From the NCBI GenBank assembly GCA_964485695.1, contig CAZAKZ010000190.1, positions 1 to 9,033 of the forward strand: 9,033 nucleotides of DNA, read 5' to 3'. Below the pieces are notes generated by a model that worked only from the letters and a program-made list of their open reading frames with translations, was not told the origin of the DNA and searched no databases. A program made the position numbers and the translations under genes. This DNA comes from CAZAKZ01 sp964485695 (GTDB lineage Bacteria > Planctomycetota > JAFGQW01). The first letter of the stretch is position 1. Each line of letters starts with the position of its first letter. Positions 1 to 7,230 of the stretch are shown here, in pieces.

Positions 1-26
1 ATTCAGTTGGCCCTTTCAGGGAAAAT

Positions 27-863
27 TTATACTGAGAGGGGTGAGTAGTTACTCTTGAACTCCGATACATATCCCACCTCGCCGGAGGCTCCGAAGCTCA
101 TCGAGTTGTAGGCGAGGAGAAGCGCCGCCATGGGCAGAGCCCCGATCAGGAACGATAATAGCAGCTTCGGGTTGAATTTCCGCCTTTCATCGAGGGCCGC
201 AACAACCGTGAGGACAGCTGCGATGACCACGGTCTGATATTCGCAGAGCACGGCGAAACCGCACGCGAGCCCCGCTAGCAATCGCATCTTTCTGTTTTGG
301 CTCCACAAGACCAGAAAGGCCGTACCAAGTGCCACGGCGGCGAGGTTGTGGCTGAAGTAGACGGTTGCATAGGCGCAGCCAGGCGATCCCAGACCATAGG
401 CGAGAACGAGTCCCCATGCGACAGCAGGCGTTGTGAGTTTTTCCAGAGCGCGCCCGAGAAAGAAGAGGAATACGACAAAAGGAAGCGTGAGCATCAGGAC
501 GCGGCCGAAGTAGCATAGCGAAGCCAGCTCCACCCTCCCCTCGGTGAAGATGTCGATGACCAGGGCGGCCGGGATGAGCCAGAAGCCCGATCCGGGGGGC
601 TTGTTCGTGTAGAAGGTACCCTTCACGAACGTCAGGTCCTGATTGGCCCGATAATCCATGACCTCCTGATCGAGTTTCGTCTCCCCCCGCTCATAGAGGG
701 CCATGGCGAGATAGGCGTGATTGGTCTCGTTTGCGCCTGTGAACCGCGGCCAGAAGCCGATCGGGTAGACGTAGAAGAGCACTAGCGGGATCAGAAAGAG
801 CAGGATACGGCGCGTGCTCCAGCGCGGCGGGGTAGCGACCTCGGCGCTCTGCACATCATGCAT
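27..863 (-). CDS. GT-C/ArnT-like integral membrane protein, C-terminally truncated
   Basis: Encodes 278 residues with about eight hydrophobic segments (roughly residues 19-36, 93-107, 119-138, 147-165, 168-187, 193-208, 210-224 and 233-252). The first extracytoplasmic loop has an acidic residue in an Asn-Glu-Thr-Asn motif (45-48) and a Tyr-Thr-Asn-Lys-Pro-Pro-Gly motif (85-91). Both resemble lipid-linked-sugar glycosyltransferases of the PMT/ArnT (GT39/GT83) type and related uncharacterised membrane proteins, which would act at the inner membrane. The later YATVYFSHNLAA stretch (165-176) also fits that family. These proteins usually run to about 450-500 residues. Here the reading frame ends (TAA at 27-29) soon after the conserved YNSMSFG segment (252-258), so the C-terminal third is missing. 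The start ATG at 863 has AGGAGA about 11 nt upstream. Base composition looks lower in GC than the rest of the window. The family call is by motif pattern only; the transferred sugar is unknown. It may be a pseudogene fragment. Confidence 0.7.
   Translation of the reverse strand: MHDVQSAEVATPPRWSTRRILLFLIPLVLFYVYPIGFWPRFTGANETNHAYLAMALYERGETKLDQEVMDYRANQDLTFVKGTFYTNKPPGSGFWLIPAALVIDIFTEGRVELASLCYFGRVLMLTLPFVVFLFFLGRALEKLTTPAVAWGLVLAYGLGSPGCAYATVYFSHNLAAVALGTAFLVLWSQNRKMRLLAGLACGFAVLCEYQTVVIAAVLTVVAALDERRKFNPKLLLSFLIGALPMAALLLAYNSMSFGASGEVGYVSEFKSNYSPLSV
31..46 (+). repeat. Left copy of a short dispersed repeat (actgagaggggtgagt)
   Basis: The 16-nt sequence here closely matches a 17-nt sequence at 8928-8944 (differences only in the A/G run after ACTGA). 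It lies within the last codons of the truncated membrane-protein gene. Just to its left is a small hairpin CCCT-TTC-AGGG at 11-21, and TCAGT (3-7) could pair with ACTGA (31-35). This suggests a structured repeat or the edge of a small mobile sequence. With only two imperfect copies visible, the assignment is tentative. Confidence 0.3.
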
Positions 864-955
864 GACTGCCAGATTCTCCTACCCCTTGGAAGGTAATCCA
901 CCGGTTCAAAATGGGAGAGTGCCAGAGGAATCACGGGCACGACAGGCTGTCATTG

Positions 956-984
956 AATATAGAATGCCCTCATCTACTCGTCAA
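956..984 (-). promoter_or_regulatory. Sigma70-type promoter for the membrane-protein gene
   Basis: On the minus strand TTGACG (984-979) is followed by exactly 17 nt and then TATATT (961-956). Each box differs from consensus by one base. Transcription would start near 949, leaving a leader of about 85 nt before the ATG at 863. It lies just beyond the terminator hairpin of the CotH gene, so the membrane-protein gene is expected to be transcribed separately. Confidence 0.6.
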
Positions 985-1009
985 GACGGGCAGTGGATGT
1001 CGCTGTGGG

Positions 1010-1046
1010 AAAACCGGGTTCCGTGAAAACGGAACCCGGTTTTTTT
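1010..1046. terminator. Bidirectional rho-independent terminator
   Basis: A perfect 15-bp inverted repeat (1010-1024 with 1029-1043) has a GAAA loop at 1025-1028. On the plus strand it ends in seven T (1040-1046). On the minus strand the hairpin is followed by only TTTT and then CCC. The stop codon of the CotH gene (1047-1049) abuts the hairpin, so it should terminate that minus-strand transcript. The stronger U-tract faces transcription from the left, although no plus-strand gene is seen there. Confidence 0.85.
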
Positions 1047-3464
1047 CTACGGGCAAATCCGGGTGATCACGCCGTTGGAGAAGCCGCCGGCCTGGCCGTC
1101 AAACACGAAAGCCTGGAAGTAGAACGACTGTCCCGCAAGGATCGGGAGATTGGGGATCCCGATGTTCGGATTCGCCGTGCCCGTTGACGTCGTGAGGAGG
1201 GGCAAGGGAACCATGACCGAGGGATTCACCAGGAAAGCGCCGAGGGCGCCCAGGTCAGCCTGGGCGGGCGCGAGCGCCAAGATGAAGTACCCCGGCGTGG
1301 AGGCCGGGGCTCCGGATACGTTGTAGATGGCGAGTCCTCCCACCTGCGGGGTGCCCGTACCGGCCAGGCCGAAAGGCACCGTGGTGATGTCCAGAGCGCT
1401 GTAGTTCAGGTGGCCGCACGGGGACGGCTGGTTCTCGGCGTCCGGGGTGGGCACCGGAAAGGTGGCCCAGACCGAGGTGTAGCCGTGCAGGCGGCCGGTG
1501 GAGATGTCCGTCTGCTGTTGCCCGAAGGTGACGGAGTCCAGCAGCGTCAGTCCGTCCTTTTCGAAGAAGAGGATGGATTCGCCGCTACCGGACAGCTTGA
1601 AGCTGGCATGGAGGGGCCCGTCATTGGGATCCTCGTCGGCCCAGACGATCAGGGTCTTCCCGGGCTGGATCACCGTATTCTGCGGGAATACCCACTTTTG
1701 TGAGTTCTCCCACTTGTCGGTGAGGTGATACCCGGCCAGGTTCACAGCGGTGGTGCCGGTGTTCAGGAGCTCGATCCAGTCCTCGTACTCCCCCTTCTCG
1801 TCCTTGATGGTGCTGGAATTCCTGGCCACGAATTCGTTGATCCGGATGGGCGAGGTGCCCTGGGTCCAGGCGACCTGGAACCACGGCGCCTTGTGTTCGG
1901 CGTTCTTGGGCAGGAACCGCATGACGCCCGAACTCGTGCTGGCTCCGACGTAGTAGTCCACGAGACCCCCGGGCGGCGGAGCCGGCGAGAGGGCGGCGCC
2001 GAAGGTCCCGTCGTTCGCGGCCCCATCTCCGTGCTGGCCGTCGTCGTACATCGTGGCCTGGATGAACGGCCCCTTGACCCGGTGGTAGAGGGTCACCTTG
2101 GCGGCGCTCGAGGCCTTGACCGTGACGTAGATGGTCTGGGTGCTCTTGGGATTGGTGGGGTGGTAGTTCAGATCGCTCAACGTCGGCCGGGTGGTCCGGA
2201 AATCGGGATACGAGTCGAGATAGGACCGCCGCGCCTCGATGAGCGGCTTGAGCCCCCGGATCCTCGTGCGTCCGAAATAGACGTCCTGGGTCACGTTCTG
2301 GGTGAACTGGGCCGTGGTGTAGATCTTCTTGGTGTCCTTTGCCACGTCGGCGGCGATCATGTTCTGGTACTTGGTGACGAGGCCCCCGAGCACCGCCCAG
2401 GAGAAGCTCTCCTCGATGACCGTACGGAAGTGGGCCACGTACCGCGCCTTCCAGTCCGAAAACTGCAATGTCCTGCTGAGGACCGGCTTCGAGGACCTGG
2501 TGGTGTTGTAGAACGGACTCAGCGTCGGACTTCCCTGTCCCTCGCCTCCCAGGCATTCATTCACATCGAAAGGGAAGTGGTGGAAAGTGTCGTGCTCCTC
2601 GTCGTGGTACAAGAAGTGGTCCTTGCCCGAGCCGATGTAGCTGTCCGTCTGCAGCATGCAGTTCATCACGATGCAATACCAAAGCCCCTGATCGACGCTG
2701 TAGACCTTGGGAAGCGCCGCCTGGAGGCTGGGGGTCGGCGTGTTGTTGAGAACGTCGATGAGATGGACGAGATCCGTGCCGTCGCCCTGCTTGAAGTCGT
2801 AGGACAGCTTGTAGGTCTGAACGTTGCTCCCCAGCCAGACAAGGGCGGAATTGTTGTGGGGCTGCCCACCTGAAGGGGGAGCACATCGGTACCGGTTCCC
2901 GTCGTTCGTGGCGAACCACTCCCTCATCATGTCCTTGTTGGGCTGCTGGACGTTGATGTAGATGCCCCAGAACTGGTTGTTTAGATAGAGTCTCACGAAG
3001 TTCGCCTTCGGCGCGCACATGTAGCGGCGGCAGATCTGATACATGACGACTTCGCGGGTAAAGGTCGGGTCGTGAAAGCCGTTGTTCAGGTTCAGGCTGT
3101 GGTAGCCGAGGACTTCCTGGTCGGGGACGAAGGTGTCGGTGGTGATGTTGAAGCTCTTTTTCTGACTCCCCGGAGGTAAACGGCGGTAGGAGGTGTTGCC
3201 GCGGAAGCGCACGCCTACCCGGGGATAGGTCCTCGAGTCCACGGTCATGTCCGCCTCGATGTCCGTCGAAGAGCTGTAGTTCTGCTCCAGCAGCTGCCAC
3301 CAGTTGGCCTGCTTGAAGGTCAGGTAAATGGTCCGGACCGTGTCCAGGTCGTAAAAGTCCGGTGTCTGCGCTCCGGCCGGGAGGGGAACCAGGCCGATAC
3401 AGGCGACAACGCACGCAATAGCAAGTAGATACGGCCGGAGAGCCGTGCAAGAGCGGGGGGTCAT
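1047..3464 (-). CDS. Secreted CotH-kinase family protein with lamin-tail and C-terminal beta domains
   Basis: Encodes 805 residues. An N-terminal signal peptide has a hydrophobic core at about 11-28 and a likely Ala-Gly-Ala cleavage site near 32. The CotH (spore-coat kinase-like) region spans about 44-420. Supporting motifs are VGVRFRGNTSYR (83-94) followed by the basic GSQKKSF, LYLNNQFWGIYI (159-170), and DSYIGSGKDHFLY (274-286) followed by PFDVNECLG (298-306), which fits the metal/ATP-binding aspartate region of CotH kinases. A beta-sandwich segment follows at about 427-532. A lamin-tail (LTD) domain at about 538-665 has INEFVARN and EDWIELLNTG. The last ~110 residues form another beta domain ending FSNGVITRICP. 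CotH in Bacillus phosphorylates coat proteins on serine; secreted versions elsewhere are mostly uncharacterised, and extracellular phosphorylation here is inference. Start ATG 3464 has AGGAGG (3477-3472) 7 nt upstream. The stop is directly followed by a terminator, so it is probably monocistronic. Confidence 0.9.
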   Translation of the reverse strand: MTPRSCTALRPYLLAIACVVACIGLVPLPAGAQTPDFYDLDTVRTIYLTFKQANWWQLLEQNYSSSTDIEADMTVDSRTYPRVGVRFRGNTSYRRLPPGSQKKSFNITTDTFVPDQEVLGYHSLNLNNGFHDPTFTREVVMYQICRRYMCAPKANFVRLYLNNQFWGIYINVQQPNKDMMREWFATNDGNRYRCAPPSGGQPHNNSALVWLGSNVQTYKLSYDFKQGDGTDLVHLIDVLNNTPTPSLQAALPKVYSVDQGLWYCIVMNCMLQTDSYIGSGKDHFLYHDEEHDTFHHFPFDVNECLGGEGQGSPTLSPFYNTTRSSKPVLSRTLQFSDWKARYVAHFRTVIEESFSWAVLGGLVTKYQNMIAADVAKDTKKIYTTAQFTQNVTQDVYFGRTRIRGLKPLIEARRSYLDSYPDFRTTRPTLSDLNYHPTNPKSTQTIYVTVKASSAAKVTLYHRVKGPFIQATMYDDGQHGDGAANDGTFGAALSPAPPPGGLVDYYVGASTSSGVMRFLPKNAEHKAPWFQVAWTQGTSPIRINEFVARNSSTIKDEKGEYEDWIELLNTGTTAVNLAGYHLTDKWENSQKWVFPQNTVIQPGKTLIVWADEDPNDGPLHASFKLSGSGESILFFEKDGLTLLDSVTFGQQQTDISTGRLHGYTSVWATFPVPTPDAENQPSPCGHLNYSALDITTVPFGLAGTGTPQVGGLAIYNVSGAPASTPGYFILALAPAQADLGALGAFLVNPSVMVPLPLLTTSTGTANPNIGIPNLPILAGQSFYFQAFVFDGQAGGFSNGVITRICP

Positions 3465-3515
3465 TCCGTGTCCTCCTCAGGTATCGGCGATTCTGAACTG
3501 CCCGATTTTCAATCC

Positions 3516-3524
3516 ATTGTAACA
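3516..3524 (-). promoter_or_regulatory. Extended -10 promoter for the CotH gene
   Basis: On the minus strand TGT-TACAAT (3524-3516) matches the extended -10 pattern TGn-TATAAT with one mismatch. The -35 position holds GAACTT, a poor match, as is common with extended -10 promoters. The predicted start near 3509 leaves a leader of about 45 nt. Confidence 0.4.
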
Positions 3525-3742
3525 CTCTTGCCCAGGGGAAGTTCTCCTCATTCTTACGGGTTTGCGGGGATTCTCGAGGTCCGGGAGGCCTCAATTTGAA
3601 ACCCGGAGTTCTCTATTTCTGCCAGGCGCTCCGTGTGGGCGATGATCGCCTCCCGGAACCGGCGACGTACGGGTGCGGCTGACCGCCTTCTGTCGGCCCC
3701 CTCGAAATGGGAAGACCTGCTCTATTTCACCGCCGAAACCGC

Positions 3743-3748
3743 TATACT
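3743..3748 (+). promoter_or_regulatory. Possible -10 element for the secreted-protein gene
   Basis: TATACT differs from TATAAT at one position and lies about 64 nt before the ATG. No clear -35 box is present 16-18 nt upstream, so the call rests on the -10 alone. Confidence 0.25.
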
Positions 3749-3811
3749 GGCCGGGGTCACAGCGTGTTCGAGGTCCTGTGAACACTTCTGTCTTCTTGAA
3801 AGGAGGTCGTG

Positions 3812-4792
3812 ATGAGAGCCCTGTTCCCCCTCATTGTGTTCCTGGCCGTCGCCGGTTTCTGCGCGGCCGACGAGATCCACGTGCCGGACAACAACGCCGC
3901 CGTCGGCACCAATAACTCCATCCCCTTCCACGCCTCGTGGTCTCCCATCAGCGGCTCGGTCCGGTACCAGGCCCTCTACAAGGTCACCCAGCTCGGCAAC
4001 AAGGCCTTCCGCCTGAGCGACATCGCCTTTGCACCCATGTACACCGGCACCTTCACGGCCACGCAGTTCCAGGTCCGCGTCAGCCACACCACCTCGAACT
4101 CCCTGAATCCCACCATGGACCTGAACATCCCGACTCCCACCACGATGTTCGACGGCCCCATGACCTACGCGATCACCACCGACACCTGGAGCCCCCTCGT
4201 TCTCAAGAACGCTTTCATCTACAACGGCACCGACAACCTGGTCGTGGACATCCGCTACATGGGCGGCAAGAACGTTCTGACGAGCGGCTGGCTGGGCAAG
4301 TTCCGGTTCGTCCGCAATGCCATCCCGAGATCCTGGGCCTACAACAACTACAACGCCAAGGTGCAATCCGGCAGCGACACCATCGCCGGTCTCAAGACCC
4401 GGTTCACGGTTGACGTCACGTCCCTTAACGGAACCGGTTCCACCTCTCCGGGCGGCACCGTGGATCTGACCCTCTCCTCGTCCGGGGATGCAGGCCTGCC
4501 CTACCAGGTCGGCACGAGTCTGGGCAACGGGCCCACGCCCATCGACACCCGGACCCTCGGCCTGAGTCTCGACGACCTGCTCCTGGTCAGCGTGAACGGC
4601 TGGTGGCCCACCATCTTCTCGGGCTATCAAGGCGTGCTGGACGCCCAGGGCGGAGCCGGGGCGAAGATCCACATCCCCAATCTCGCGGTTCTGAAGGGCG
4701 TACGGCTCCACTCGGCTTTCGTGACGCTTCTCGCCTCGGCGCCCTCGGGCATCAAGAGCATCTCGAACACCTTCACTTTCACGATCCAGTAG
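3812..4792 (+). CDS. Secreted beta-rich protein of unknown function
   Basis: Encodes 326 residues. The start is taken as ATG 3812, because AGGAGG (3801-3806) lies 5 nt before it; the in-frame GTG at 3809 would leave only 2 nt. A signal peptide (1-19) has a probable cleavage after Cys-Ala-Ala; the cysteine does not sit in a good lipobox, since phenylalanine precedes it. The N-terminal part (about 45-200) is rich in Ser, Thr, Asn and aromatic residues and resembles secreted proteins of unknown function that I recall from Planctomycetota. The C-terminal part (about 205-326) begins NGTGSTSPGGTVDLTLS and ends IPNLAVLKG...HSAFVTL...SISNTFTFTIQ, a pattern also seen at the end of the divergently encoded CotH protein. 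No catalytic motif is recognised. It is transcribed away from CotH and converges on the redox operon. A role at the cell surface, perhaps as a partner or substrate of the CotH kinase, is inference only. Confidence 0.85.
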   Translation: MRALFPLIVFLAVAGFCAADEIHVPDNNAAVGTNNSIPFHASWSPISGSVRYQALYKVTQLGNKAFRLSDIAFAPMYTGTFTATQFQVRVSHTTSNSLNPTMDLNIPTPTTMFDGPMTYAITTDTWSPLVLKNAFIYNGTDNLVVDIRYMGGKNVLTSGWLGKFRFVRNAIPRSWAYNNYNAKVQSGSDTIAGLKTRFTVDVTSLNGTGSTSPGGTVDLTLSSSGDAGLPYQVGTSLGNGPTPIDTRTLGLSLDDLLLVSVNGWWPTIFSGYQGVLDAQGGAGAKIHIPNLAVLKGVRLHSAFVTLLASAPSGIKSISNTFTFTIQ

Positions 4793-4799
4793 TTCCCGC

Positions 4800-7226
4800 T
4801 CAGAACAGGTCGTCCAGCTCGGCACCGCCGGGAAGCGCGCCGTGCTGCTTCAGGTGCTGCTGGAGGAGCTCGCTCTCACGCCGGCTGTACATCCTGTCCT
4901 CCTCGTAGCGGAAGAACGCCGCCCCGGCGCCCGACTCGAGCGCCTCCAGAAGATCCGCCCGGATCGTCGCCGTTCCCTTGATCGCGGTGGGAATCCTGTC
5001 GGCGCCGGCCAGGATGAAGACGCCCTCCACCTCGGGCACGGCCTCGACGTTCTCGGCGCTCAGCGCCTGCCACTTCTCGGGCGGAAGGAAGGGACGGCGG
5101 AGCTGGAGCCTGAGATCGCACTGGAGGCACCGCCGCGCCTCGGCCACGGCTTCCCGGGGCGTGTACATGCCCTCGATCTCCCGGAAGTCCGTGCTCCGCT
5201 CCTCGGGTGGGGCGCACGGCACCGGGACCCGGGGCCGGGACGCAAAGCCCTCGTCGCGGCCGATGCGGGCAGCGGGCAGCGCGGGATCCCGGAGTCGGAC
5301 CGCGATCTCGCCGTCCCCGCCGAGGTGGAGGTCGATGCGCCCGGCCGCGGCCCGGCCCGAGGCCACGGCTTCCACGGCCGAGAGCCGCCCGCCCGCGTGG
5401 AAGATGCCCTTACCCTCGCCGGGAAGATGTTCCGGAGGCGCCTGACCCACGGCCAGGATCACGGCGTCGGCCTCGACGCGGGTCCGCTGCGCCTCGTCGA
5501 AGGCGGGGGCGAAGTTCTGCTGTGCGTCGAACACCGAGGTGCATTTTCTGAACTCCACGCCGGTCACCCGCCCCTCCCTGTCCAGCACCGCGGCCGGGCC
5601 CCAGCCCGCGTGAATCTCGATGCCCTCGGCCTCGGCCTTTTGGATCTCGCGGCCGTGAGCCGGTATCTCCTCCCGGTTCTCCAGGCAGAACAGGTGGACC
5701 TCCCCGCCCGAGAGCCTTCCGGCGGTCATGGCCGCGTCCACGGCCACATTGCCGCCGCCCACCACCACCACCCTGCTCCCGAGGTCGAAGGCCTTGCCCA
5801 GCTTGGCCTCGGTGAGGAACTCGAGACCCCAGTGCACGTTGTCCAGGCCGCTGCCCTCCAGGGGAATCTTCTTCGAATGGGGCAGGCCCACGGCGATGAG
5901 CACCGCGTCGCGGCCCTGGTTCAGCAGCTCCACCATGGCCTCGCCCGACTCCAGCGCATATCCGGTCCGGATCTCCACCCCCATTCCGAGGAGGACGTCC
6001 AGATCCCTCTCCAGCACGCCCCGGGGCAGTCGGAATTCCGGAATGGAGCGCTGCGGCATGCCGCCGGGCGAAGCATCAGCCTCGTACACGGCGACCTCGT
6101 GACCCTTGAACCGGAGGAAGTAGGCCGCCGCCAGCCCCGCCGGCCCCGCGCCCACCACCGCCACTCTCTTGCCGCTCGAGGGCAGGTTCATCGACGCGTC
6201 CACGAAGGCCCCGTCCGCGTGTTCCAGCGCGAACCGCTTCAGGGCGCAGATGGCCAGCGGTTCGTCCAGCCGGCCCCGGCGGCACTCATCCTCGCAGTGG
6301 TGATAGCAGATGCGGCCCAGCACGTTCGGAAGGGGCAGGCTCTCCCAGATGACTGCCGCCGCGCCCTCGAAGTCACCGGCTGCGATGCGCCGGATGTAGC
6401 CCGGCACGTCCCCCCCGGCCGGGCAAGTGGCAGTGCAGGGCACCTGCCGGCTTTCCCGGTCCGTGAGACACCCGGTGGGACACACCTCCACGCACGCCCC
6501 GCAGAACTTGCACTCCGACGCCTTGAGGATCGGCGCCACGCTGCCCACCACGAGGCGGCCCTCGTGGTGCACCACGCCGAGGGCGCCCACGCCGCGAACG
6601 TCGTTGCACACGCGGACGCACCGGGTGCAGTGGATGCACAGGTTGAAATCCCGGTCGAAGAGCGGCTCTTCCTTCAGCACGGGCAGCCCCTGGGGTCGGT
6701 ACCGGGGCGTCTCCTCCTTCACGCCCACGAACTCGGCCACCTTCCTCAGCTCGCAGTCGTGAAATCGCGTGCAGCACCGCTCTTCCGCCGGCACGCTGGT
6801 GGAGCAGTCCACCAGACTGCAGCCCTCGCGCTGGGCGCAGGTGACGCAGGCGTGGGGGTGCCGGGCCAGGATCTCCATCAGCCTCGAGCGCCGGAGACCC
6901 TCGAGAGCCGCGGTATCGGTATGGACGACCATGCCCTCGGTGACCGGTGTTGCACAGGCCCGCACCACTCCGGCCATACCCTCCACCTCCACCACGCACA
7001 GGCCGCAGCCCTCGAGATTTTTCAGAGCCTCCCCGTTCACGGGCTGGTTCTCGAACCGCGTCTCTCCGTGATAGACCACTCCGGCCAGGGGCAGGTCCTG
7101 AAAGGGCGGAAGGTCCGGATGGCTGCAGATCCCCGGAACGAAGATGTCAGCGGCCGCGGCCGCATCCAGGAGGGTAGCGCCTTCCTCGGCTTTGCACGGC
7201 TGTCCGTTGATGGTGAGGTGGATCAT
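4800..7226 (-). CDS. NuoG/HndD-GltD fusion: NAD(P)H-linked iron-sulfur flavoprotein (BzdV-like)
   Basis: Encodes 808 residues, cytoplasmic. Domain order: a [2Fe-2S] ferredoxin domain (about 1-100; Cys34, Cys74, Cys77, Cys91); a NuoG-type His-Cys3 [4Fe-4S] motif (His123, Cys127, Cys130, Cys136); a two-cluster ferredoxin (Cys197/200/203/207 and Cys239/242/245/249); a GltD-type N-terminal cluster region (Cys264, Cys268, Cys307, Cys311, Cys315); FAD site GAGPAG (359-364) with Glu382 after strand two; NAD(P) site GGGNVA (490-495); and a tail with CLQCD (700-704) and a final domain ending in ELDDLF. GltD-like proteins move electrons between NAD(P)H, flavin and Fe-S centres. Similar fusions sit in anaerobic aromatic gene clusters (BzdV), where ferredoxin reduction is proposed. 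No GltB partner is present, so glutamate synthase is unlikely. The start ATG 7226 gives the conserved ferredoxin N-terminus; the frame opens further upstream but only overlaps the preceding gene. The gap to that gene's stop is 4 nt, suggesting translational coupling. The FAD-proximal Gly-Asp motif expected near 611-613 reads Ala-Gly-Gly. Confidence 0.9.
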   Translation of the reverse strand: MIHLTINGQPCKAEEGATLLDAAAAADIFVPGICSHPDLPPFQDLPLAGVVYHGETRFENQPVNGEALKNLEGCGLCVVEVEGMAGVVRACATPVTEGMVVHTDTAALEGLRRSRLMEILARHPHACVTCAQREGCSLVDCSTSVPAEERCCTRFHDCELRKVAEFVGVKEETPRYRPQGLPVLKEEPLFDRDFNLCIHCTRCVRVCNDVRGVGALGVVHHEGRLVVGSVAPILKASECKFCGACVEVCPTGCLTDRESRQVPCTATCPAGGDVPGYIRRIAAGDFEGAAAVIWESLPLPNVLGRICYHHCEDECRRGRLDEPLAICALKRFALEHADGAFVDASMNLPSSGKRVAVVGAGPAGLAAAYFLRFKGHEVAVYEADASPGGMPQRSIPEFRLPRGVLERDLDVLLGMGVEIRTGYALESGEAMVELLNQGRDAVLIAVGLPHSKKIPLEGSGLDNVHWGLEFLTEAKLGKAFDLGSRVVVVGGGNVAVDAAMTAGRLSGGEVHLFCLENREEIPAHGREIQKAEAEGIEIHAGWGPAAVLDREGRVTGVEFRKCTSVFDAQQNFAPAFDEAQRTRVEADAVILAVGQAPPEHLPGEGKGIFHAGGRLSAVEAVASGRAAAGRIDLHLGGDGEIAVRLRDPALPAARIGRDEGFASRPRVPVPCAPPEERSTDFREIEGMYTPREAVAEARRCLQCDLRLQLRRPFLPPEKWQALSAENVEAVPEVEGVFILAGADRIPTAIKGTATIRADLLEALESGAGAAFFRYEEDRMYSRRESELLQQHLKQHGALPGGAELDDLF

Positions 7227-7230
7227 GAAA

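Larger units (their letters stand above)
3465..3811. other. Divergent intergenic region between CotH gene and secreted-protein gene
   Basis: This 347-bp stretch separates two divergently transcribed genes for secreted proteins. It holds an extended -10 element for the leftward CotH gene (3516-3524), its ribosome binding site (3472-3477), a -10-like TATACT for the rightward gene (3743-3748) and that gene's AGGAGG (3801-3806). I see no convincing small gene, RNA gene or riboswitch in it; the open frames crossing it have no recognisable protein character. Confidence 0.6.

Noticed and set aside
1725..2873. Plus-strand open frame of 382 codons inside the CotH gene
   Set aside because: Shadow frame of a well-supported minus-strand gene; no motif or plausible start context.
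4800..7226. Glutamate synthase small subunit (GltD)
   Set aside because: No GltB large subunit is nearby, and the N-terminal NuoG/HndD-type domains and two-cluster ferredoxin are not part of GltD. Operon context points to low-potential electron delivery.
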